A program made the translations under genes and the position numbers. From assembly GCA_024752435.1 (NCBI GenBank), contig CP103023.1, positions 2,294,001 through 2,358,000 of the forward strand: a DNA stretch of 64,000 bases. Reading direction: 5' to 3'. A model generated the notes under the pieces. It was not told the DNA's origin. It was given only the letters and a program-made list of their open reading frames with translations, and did no database searches. Shown here in pieces: positions 57,230-64,000 of the stretch. Origin of the DNA: Allantophomopsis cytisporea. Lineage: Eukaryota; Ascomycota; Leotiomycetes; Phacidiales; Phacidiaceae. Each line of letters begins with the position of its first letter. Positions within the stretch are counted from its first letter, which is position 1.

Positions 57230-57960
57230 AATCCCCAAAGAGAACCATTGTTCCCGCTTCGAATCGAGCCATTTTAACGTCCTCAAGATACTGCAGACCC
57301 TGCGGATTCTCATCGAAATTAACACAAAGGGATTCTGGATGGAGTATGCAGACAGGTTTGTAATTGCCGCGAACACCTCGAGAGGAGCAGAATGCAAATT
57401 TTCCTAGTCAATAACGCCCACAACTTCGTATGCTTCGTTAAAAAGGAGGTTGTGCATGAAAAAATCTCCATGTCCTTCGAAAGCCGATATGTAGTTTGCA
57501 GCTTGTCTCAATATTGTTGATTTGAGGAGCTCTGGAAAGCTAATGTTGCTCGTTTTAGCTTCTGAATTGCTTCATCATCTTCGGGTTGAGGAAGCAGTAT
57601 TTTCTGGTTTCCAAACTGTGCATTTTCTGCCCAAGAGACAAGTCCACCGAAGATGTGTACGCTTCTGAAGAGCAATCGAATACCAACGGCGCAGGTATTT
57701 TGGTTCGACTCTTTATATACCTCATAGTTGCAATTTCACTCTCCATTATATGTCTCTGTTCTTCTGTCCATCATTTTCTTATCTTTTCTCGCTTTGTCAA
57801 TGATGGTGTTGATACAGCTTCGATGTCTACAGCTATCAACATCGGGATCATAGGAACACGAGTACGCCACAGTTCACCACTGTCCAAGGCAATGTGACGT
57901 ACAATGTGACGGCCTCTAGTATGATATTTTCCTTCTTAGTGGCATTGTTGGCGGGTAAGA
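57230..57960 (-). pseudogene. Decayed aminoglycoside-phosphotransferase-family gene
   Basis: On the minus strand, ESEIATMRYIKSRTKIPAPL (57680-57746) is the usual N-lobe word of fungal APH-family kinases. HGDFFMHNLLFNEAYEVVGV near 57410-57480 is the catalytic loop with Asp and Asn followed by the VID segment. The next codon is TAG where the family has Trp (VIDW), a G to A change. The lobes lie in different frames with stops between them, and no intron pattern reconnects everything. I therefore read it as a dead gene. APH-type genes are numerous in fungi, of mostly unknown substrate. Confidence 0.7.
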
Positions 57961-59166
57961 TCTTGAACGACTTGAATTAAAGCTGTCCGATTCACATACT
58001 CAAATGTCGTCTGAGATCGTTCGTCATTGTATTGACCCTGCCACTGAAAAATGAAGGATTGATCTATAACTACACAAAAACGTCTTAGAGCTTTGCCTTT
58101 TCGAGTGATTGATTGATTGACTCTTACGCTGTGCAATCCCCGGGACTGATTAGTTTCCAGCTTAGTAATATTACTCGCTTATCTGACATATAAGACCAAC
58201 GCTCCATTCTACAGGCCTACGCACGATTAGTGTGCAAAACGGTTAGGATAGGTTCGGATATCGACAGATTATATCCCAACCTAAATCTTACTGGACGCAC
58301 TTAGGATAGTAAATGTAACACTCTATTGGGCAGAAAAGACTAATCACTGAATTCGGTAATGTCTTCTATGTAAAGGTTGGTTCTTTACTTCGTACTCTCA
58401 ACTCCGCTTCCAACCCAATATATACAGAGTTCATAAGGACAAGCATTATCTCTTACATAGACGGAAGATTATGTAGTCGAGGCAAATGAGTTGGCCCGCC
58501 TCACTTCTTTTTTCACGCCGATATATTCATACTTTTTCAACATGCAGACCTCCACCGTTAAAGTCATCACTTGCATTTTGTCATTTTCCCTATTCTCACA
58601 CATCCCCGGCACTATCACACTATAGGGCATAAAGCATACTAAGAATAACCATTCGATAGTCTACCTAATCTTTTGTGTTGCATTCATAGCATTTCCTGTC
58701 CTTGTCTATTCGCAGTCCTACCTCGCTTTTATTCTTTCTTGCTGCAGCTCTTGCATAGATTCCAAGGTTTATACTCTTATCTAGTATGATCAACAAGGTC
58801 TGTCCGAACCATTGAGAGGTTACAGCATAGGTAGAATGAGATGATGGTATTATGCTTATTGGACATTTTCGGTGGTATGAGTGGGCTTTATCAGTTTTAT
58901 GTTGAAGGAAAGGAAGATGACTTCGGGGATTGGCGGTAGATGGATAACGCCATGTTAAATCGTGTACTACCACCAACCCCATTGAAGCTGCTTGTCGCTG
59001 TCTCATATCTGTATGTAATCATCGTGATAGCTCTCCATCGGCTCTTCAGTTTTTGTATTGTTTCTACAGCATTTTTCTCACCAACTGTATGTACTATCTC
59101 ATTCGGCTTGATATACATATGCTATACTAACCGGTAATTAGTAAAGTCCCACCGAATTCTTTCAGT
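57961..59166. other. Intergenic, no supported gene
   Basis: About 1.2 kb of AT-rich DNA. A minus-strand stretch at 57961-58136 could be a further decayed part of the phosphotransferase gene. Short plus- and minus-strand frames at 58.7-59.1 kb overlap each other and resemble no family. Confidence 0.45.
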
Positions 59167-59565
59167 ATGGAATCAAAATTTACCTCAAAATTCTACATTA
59201 GTAGTTACCGAGAAGCTCTTACACTCATCGAAGCGTATCTTCAAGATAAGACAGATTCCTACCCGATTAAAATCCAAAACGGAAGCGTTATGATCTACGC
59301 AGTTTCTTCGGGCGTAATGAACTGGTCGGATGGGTACAAATGGGGCTCTAGTTGGGACGACGACAATTTTCTGGTCTACGAAGAAGTCGATGAAGAAGGA
59401 AAACCCAAAAGCAATGGTTTACTGAAAAAGACCATTGCAGTTACCGTGTACAACTGCCTCTTGGTCTATTACTGTAGGCGAAACGATAAGGATGTTTGCA
59501 AACTGCCAATTCCATCGGAAGTTTTTGTTTCTATGGTTCCCAAGTATGTCACCGATTTGAAGTAG
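59167..59565 (+). CDS. Compact WOPR (Gti1/Pac2) domain protein
   Basis: Single-exon protein of 132 residues starting at 59167. It matches the WOPR DNA-binding fold in order: FYISSYREALTLIEAYLQDK (dimer-forming first part), IQNGSVMIYAVSSGVMNWSD (family RxGSVFVWDExxSGxxRWTDG), GYKWGSSWDDDNFLVYEEVD (family WSxSRxxGxFLxYxE), then GLLKKTIAVTV and LLVYYC (second part, LxKKTxSVxxxGxxxHLxSYY). Family members (Wor1, Ryp1, Sge1, Pac2) are master regulators of morphology and virulence, normally 300-900 residues. This one is almost only the domain, with a very short linker, no disordered tail, and several basic DNA-contact positions replaced. It may be a dominant-negative-like or degenerate copy. Confidence 0.8.
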   Translation: MESKFTSKFYISSYREALTLIEAYLQDKTDSYPIKIQNGSVMIYAVSSGVMNWSDGYKWGSSWDDDNFLVYEEVDEEGKPKSNGLLKKTIAVTVYNCLLVYYCRRNDKDVCKLPIPSEVFVSMVPKYVTDLK

Positions 59566-60057
59566 ATTTGAAGAGGCACATCAACAAATATTTTTCACGA
59601 TGAACATTTGTTAAAAAGGCTTTTGAGGGGTGTGAGAGCAGTTCTCTTGAAAGTTTTTCCGAGAGGTAGAAATGAGATCTTCTTATCATCACATCTGGCG
59701 CGATGGTTAATCGATCTCAGGTAGTCTCATAGCATGCAAAATGTTGTGATTCTCGTTTCTGTACCCGCGAATATCCTCGATCTAGATATGCCGCTTCCGC
59801 TATGTCTGGAACCTCCGATGCCTGTATCCCGCTCATAAGATGCTGTACATAAGCTCTATCATATCTGGTGTTGAGAGCACGCACGACATCAGAAGTCAGC
59901 CTATGTTCGAGGCAAATGTTATACCTTAAAGTACTGAGTCTATCACGATAAATTCATCCTGAACTATAAATACTTGTAACGTTACCCTTAACGCTTCAAT
60001 TCGAACGAGATTTCACTCCATTCTTTATCTTGCACCTTACAAGTTCAAATACCCAAA
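59566..60057. other. Intergenic, no gene seen
   Basis: About 490 bp after the WOPR gene. It ends with a promoter-like AT-rich stretch before the small Cys-rich gene. Confidence 0.4.
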
Positions 60058-60305
60058 ATGTGTGAATACATTGAGGTCCACTATCGTTGTCGACACTCAC
60101 AACATCTTGTTGAGTCTCTCTGCGATACATATTACAGAACTTGGAAGAGATGTCCTACAGTTGTCGTGGACATCAAGCACAAGTAAGACTTGCATTACTT
60201 CTACAAGAATTGTGCTGATTACATACTAGGCCAGAAGAAAACTGTGGTGCGATTGACTCCCAAAGAATTGATCAATCTCAGCCTGTGCTAATTTGCACGT
60301 TCTAG
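60058..60305 (+). CDS. Tiny Cys/His-rich protein, unknown
   Basis: 66 residues from exons 60058-60182 and 60230-60305; the 47 bp intron (GTAAGA, branch CTGAT, CTAG) joins IKHK to PEENCGAID. Too short to be noticed in an unspliced frame. The pattern CEYIEVHYRCRHSQHLVESL-C and RCPTVVVDIKHK, ENCG resembles small fungal proteins with a C-x(n)-C-x-H...C...C...CG arrangement, possibly a zinc site. No signal peptide. Function unknown. Confidence 0.55.
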
Positions 60306-60930
60306 GCAACTGCAAAAAGCAAATCGCTTATCGTATACAAGGTCTTGAAGGCAAGAAGCAGGGGCAAGAAGCAGAGGAAAGAAGCTGATCTTTGTTGACT
60401 TCTTGTACACATGGTGGAAAGGCATTTCACAAATAATCCTCTTCAAACATGAAGATTCGAAGTAATCGTGGGCAGCAGTACTTCCCATGATATTTCATGT
60501 GTTAACTATCTCCTCGAATTGTTTCTCCTATTATTCTCTCCAAGTCCTCTGGCTCTTCGAAAATATCTATACACGCAATAGCAGGATAGTATTAGTCCAG
60601 GCGCTTATCGCTAGCTGGCTATACAGGGTTGAATGAGCTATTTCCCGAAAGTCTAAATAAATACATACTGTGGAAAATGTTCCCATATCAGCAACCATCG
60701 GGCGATCTTAGCCTAAGTGAGAAGTAGACTGCTCCCAATAATCAGCATGTGGGGTGTATACTGCATATACGAGTTCAGAAGCATGGATACAGCATACGCG
60801 AGTTCAGAAGCATGGATACAGCATACGCGAGTTCAGAAGCATGGATACAGCATATGCGAGTTCATAAACCAGGAGAAAGACACATTCCCAAGCATGACTG
60901 CTCTTTCATAACAAAAACTACATACACACG
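60306..60930. other. Intergenic with 29-bp tandem repeat
   Basis: No gene seen. Its right part holds the 29-bp repeat and the promoter of the C2H2 gene. Confidence 0.45.
60770..60865. repeat. 29-bp tandem repeat, three full copies plus a partial
   Basis: Units CGAGTTCAGAAGCATGGATA... start at 60770, 60799, 60828 and 60857 (partial). The full copies are almost identical. The array ends 65 bp before the start codon of the C2H2 gene and each unit carries an ATG. Confidence 0.9.
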
Positions 60931-62631
60931 ATGCCGAATTTTCCTTGTCCCGTCGAAGGCTGCCGTGTTTTTCGGAGTTGTAAGTACGGCCTTCATCATC
61001 ATATCGTTACATTACACAGTAATTACTCCAATGCAAGCCTCAAATGTTATGTTTGCAAAGACTCCTTCAGGAAATTAGGCAATCGTATAACCCATGAAGC
61101 GACCTGTGATGGTATCAGCCGGTTGCAAAGGAGGACTCAGAAGCAAGCTCAAAGAAGAAGCCAGCAGCAGTCAACCAAGCAAGATGATCATGCACAAATC
61201 CAACAGCTCAGCCTTAGAACATTACCATTACGGCCTCGTGCAGAACAAACATCCAGCTTGGCAGTATCAGTACCAAACATCCGCTGCGAGTCTTACATAG
61301 ACAAAGATAATAACACTTTCGGTAAAAATTCATCGAAGGATCTGCTCACCTCGTTCGTATCCCAGCCTCGTTGGCAGCAACATAACACAAGTTACCCAGG
61401 TGGAATCCTCCAACTACCAATAACTTCGACGTCTAGAGAATCATTACCCGACTCTACGTGTACCAGGGATATAGCCATCAACAGCAACTCTATCTCAACG
61501 ATATTCTCTGGCGACGGATCAAAATCTGTCTTCGCTATTCCTAATTATACAATTACGCCACCGCCACTCTGTCATTCACCGTCTTTACCTCAGGCTCTAT
61601 TGAATCCTGAACGTTTATTCCATAATATCAAGGTATATTTCGAAGACTCGTGTCAAAATATGATCTTAGACGTGTATGGGACCCTCTTCACTCCAAGTGG
61701 CGTCAAGTTACATAATGACCTATGCACCGATTTCGACTCGTACTGTTTCAGTGCTACCATGCTCTTAAAAAAGGGTTCGCACGGCGGATTTCGCCGTGCA
61801 CTTTCCAAAGCCTCTGCTCTTGTCAAACCAATCCTTCGAGCCGAGCATCCTCGAACTCTAGCCTGCTTTCTCGAAGTAATTATGCATCTCAGACAAGCCG
61901 GGTACCCTGAAGCAGCCTCCAGTCTCTGTAAATTTATCACAAAAATGTCGGCAGAGGTCACCGGGACGAAGCATCCTTGGGGTCAAATATGTCAGCTTCT
62001 GGAAGGACTTGACTCTGACCAGGCCATAGTACGCGCCTGGAAATGCATTACTGATACTTTTGATAGCAAACTCGGAACGCTCCATCCGTTTGCCGTGTCT
62101 GTGCGTCTCGATTACATAAAGCGTGTATATGGGAGTACTGATTGTCTTGAAGAAGAACGGCATCTTCGAGGTCTTCTTGTTCAATTCGGAGGCATTCCTA
62201 GACACCGGACCCCGCGGGTAATGCTTAATCTGGCGCATAATTTGATGAGACAGAGACGCTATGACGAAGCGGAGAAGATAGCGTGGGAAACACTTTCGCT
62301 GCTCGGAGAGTATAAGATATATACTGAGAAAATTGTCGAGAAGATTGAGTCTCTGAAAATCGTTTCTCACAGTCAATATAACCAAGGGAAGACTCTGGCA
62401 GCAGAGCAGACTATTCGAAAGGCGATAGAAATGATTGAAGATCGGTTGGGAATACAACATTCTTGGGTCTCGGAATTCAAGATTGTTCTAGAGGGTTGGC
62501 TTCGAAGTCGGGGTCAGGAGGACGCAGATGCTACCAAGATACAGAAAGAGATAGACGAGTTGATAGGGAACGATGAAGTCGACGAGCAGCGGAAGAAGCT
62601 TGAAATATTTATACCGCTGCAGAAGCAGTAA
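60931..62631 (+). CDS. C2H2 zinc-finger protein with helical-repeat C terminus
   Basis: Single-exon protein of 566 residues. One C2H2 finger is at 6-29 (C6, C11, H24, H29 in CPVEGCRVFRSCKYGLHHHI), and a second, C2HC-like, at 39-59 (CYVCKDSF...H55...C59). A Gln/Arg-rich then Ser-rich disordered linker runs to about 220. The C-terminal half is helical with TPR-like pairs (GLLVQFGGIPRHR, NLAHNLMRQRRYDEAEKIAW, GKTLAAEQTIRKAIEMIED). The plan of N-terminal finger(s) plus a long helical C-terminal domain occurs in many fungal-specific paralogues (Clr5-like and related) of unknown role. It is probably nuclear. A 29-bp tandem repeat lies in its promoter. Confidence 0.82.
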   Translation: MPNFPCPVEGCRVFRSCKYGLHHHIVTLHSNYSNASLKCYVCKDSFRKLGNRITHEATCDGISRLQRRTQKQAQRRSQQQSTKQDDHAQIQQLSLRTLPLRPRAEQTSSLAVSVPNIRCESYIDKDNNTFGKNSSKDLLTSFVSQPRWQQHNTSYPGGILQLPITSTSRESLPDSTCTRDIAINSNSISTIFSGDGSKSVFAIPNYTITPPPLCHSPSLPQALLNPERLFHNIKVYFEDSCQNMILDVYGTLFTPSGVKLHNDLCTDFDSYCFSATMLLKKGSHGGFRRALSKASALVKPILRAEHPRTLACFLEVIMHLRQAGYPEAASSLCKFITKMSAEVTGTKHPWGQICQLLEGLDSDQAIVRAWKCITDTFDSKLGTLHPFAVSVRLDYIKRVYGSTDCLEEERHLRGLLVQFGGIPRHRTPRVMLNLAHNLMRQRRYDEAEKIAWETLSLLGEYKIYTEKIVEKIESLKIVSHSQYNQGKTLAAEQTIRKAIEMIEDRLGIQHSWVSEFKIVLEGWLRSRGQEDADATKIQKEIDELIGNDEVDEQRKKLEIFIPLQKQ

Positions 62632-62899
62632 TGACTGTCCTTATAGGTAGTTGCATATTTGGATTTGCTTTATGTCGTTTTATTCAGGTGACTGAGAAAG
62701 CTGTGCTACGTGCTCTAAAATGTGTTCCCCTCATAAAACATTGTTCTTTTCCTTCCCTTCCTCGAAGATACGAACAGATCGCAAAGATTAAGCAAGTATA
62801 GTCGTTCAAATCAACAATACTCAAATATAGAATTTTGGACTGCCCAGGTATTACCTGCCTAGCAGTCTTTCTTATACTTTTTATATAGCGATATAAGCT

Positions 62900-64000
62900 T
62901 CAACTTACTATACAGCTTCTGCTATCATCTTCTTCTCTAGGGGGATCCACTACTACTCCACTTCTCACAAGTACTAGCTCATCGACTCTGTCCTTAGCAT
63001 ATTCGACCCGCTTCCAAGTCTTCAAGCTCCCACTAGTCGTATCAAGTTCCCAAACCCGCATTCGTCGGTGAAATCGTTGTCTACTGTATGAACAATATCC
63101 CCCAAACCCAGCACTACCCCCATAGCAAAGCCAAGGGCCATGCTGAGGGATTTTTTCGCCATTTTGCTGCGTCCGTTGTCGTAGCAAAGCGCAAAAGTCA
63201 TTCACGTGATCGTGACCGCAGCCTAGTGCTGATATTTCTTCTTTAATCAAAGCGTCGTAAAAATGGGAATTAAAGCTGGGGCCCTCAGTCGGTTCCCTCC
63301 GGTTGCCGTTGTATATACTAAGACGGCGGTCTGCAAACTCGGGAAGAGGGATGTGTTGGAAAGCTAGAGAAAGATAAATGCGGTCGTCGTTATCGTCTTC
63401 ACGCGCCCTTCGTTGCGATTGGGAAGTGTTTGTAAACCAGTCAATTTGGCTTTGCTTGATAGGGTCATAGTCGGGATTGAACATTCCCCTCGGTATTTGA
63501 CCGTGCGAATCCAGGAAATATAAAGTTGATAACGGGAGCTGCGATGGGGCTGGAGCCAGAACTTGAAGGTAGAAGTTGCCTATGCCATCGACCTCCTCTG
63601 GGCCTGACTCGCAGAGGCTGAAAGGCAGATTTTGAAGTATCGACATCTGTGCTGTGCCTGTAATCTAGTCAGTAAGAATGGACAGCTATTATTCCAAGAC
63701 AAAGCAAAGCAGTCTACCGGTTGCAGGTATACCAGCTCCAAGTACATTGTCGATCGCTAGCTCCGTATATTGGCTACTTCATGAGAGAAACAACTCACGT
63801 GATAATGCGTGAATGCCCTCGCTATCGTGATTGCCAAAGACGGCTGCGAATGGGATCTTTCGCTCAATGATAGGAGCAACTACTTTGAAGAGGGCAGATT
63901 GGCTGTCGGATATGTCGTGGTGCAACTGATCTCCAGTGAGAATAACAAGATCTGGCTCCTCGACATCTAAGATCTTCCCAATGAAGTCCACTGTAAGTGG
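62900..64000 (-). CDS. DCR2-like calcineurin-type metallophosphoesterase (partial)
   Basis: 3' part of a gene whose 5' end lies beyond 64000. Exons seen are 63799 to the edge and 62900-63657, with a 141 bp intron (GTGAGT, branch CTGAC, TACAG) joining HALSR to TAQMSILQ. The first exon carries metallophosphoesterase motifs: PDLVILTGDQLHHD (GD metal-binding motif) and FAAVFGNHDSEG (GNHD). The second carries AFQHIPLPEF for the next His motif and LGCGHDHVNDFC (GHDH) for the last. Together with CYGGSAGFGGY and the overall order this matches fungal DCR2/SIA1-type phosphatases, in yeast linked to Sic1 dephosphorylation and cell-cycle entry. All visible metal ligands are present. Likely a conserved chromosomal gene. 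Confidence 0.88.

Noticed and set aside
58665..59137. Overlapping short frames before the WOPR gene
   Set aside because: Present on both strands, hydrophobic by AT bias, no family resemblance.

Overview
The window is nuclear DNA of a filamentous ascomycete (Pezizomycotina, by gene content perhaps a leotiomycete; this class is an inference). The evidence is genes split by 44-70 bp introns with GTAWGT-type donors and CTAAC/CTGAC branch points, a Zn2Cys6 regulator, a WOPR protein, a 2EXR protein, GPI-type secreted proteins, a spliced tRNA-Asp, and dead genes whose stops look like RIP (C:G to T:A) damage.

Left flank (1-22.9 kb). A secreted six-bladed beta-propeller protein (0.9-2.0 kb) and an ATF/CREB bZIP regulator (5.0-6.4 kb) are followed by about 8 kb without a convincing gene but full of microsatellites. 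Next come a decayed conserved fungal gene (14.7-16.7 kb), a divergent pair of a DHA2-type MFS exporter and a Zn2Cys6 transcription factor sharing a 0.5 kb promoter (17.6-22.1 kb), and an intron-containing tRNA-Asp(GTC).

Starship-like region (about 22.9 kb to at least 42.6 kb). Immediately right of the tRNA is an intact DUF3435 tyrosine recombinase gene, the 'captain' type that mobilises giant Starship transposons. It points rightwards into a block holding three classic Starship accessory families: a ferric reductase, a patatin-like phospholipase fused to a RING finger, and a DUF3723 protein. Between them lie a large unknown nuclear-looking protein, a degenerate MADS-box protein, a pseudokinase-like protein and a small coiled-coil protein. 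A 14-bp tandem array and a ~150-bp tandem repeat lie upstream of two of these genes. I could not identify the element's termini or target-site duplication, so the right end is open.

Accessory stretch (43-53.7 kb). Small genes of low recognisability: a RING protein with four SUMO-interaction-like motifs (a possible SUMO-targeted ubiquitin ligase), an ankyrin-tail-like protein, two secreted/GPI-type proteins (one cupredoxin-like), a 2EXR protein, two small HTH/Myb-like proteins and two coiled-coil proteins, with diverged tandem repeats between them. These may be further Starship cargo or an independent variable region.

Right flank (53.7-64 kb). An Est1/SMG-type DNA/RNA-binding-domain protein, a dead aminoglycoside-phosphotransferase-family gene, a compact WOPR-domain protein, a tiny Cys-rich protein, a C2H2 zinc-finger protein, and the 3' part of a DCR2-like metallophosphoesterase that runs off the right edge. 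All exon joins are my own reading of splice signals and reading frame and have not been checked against transcripts.
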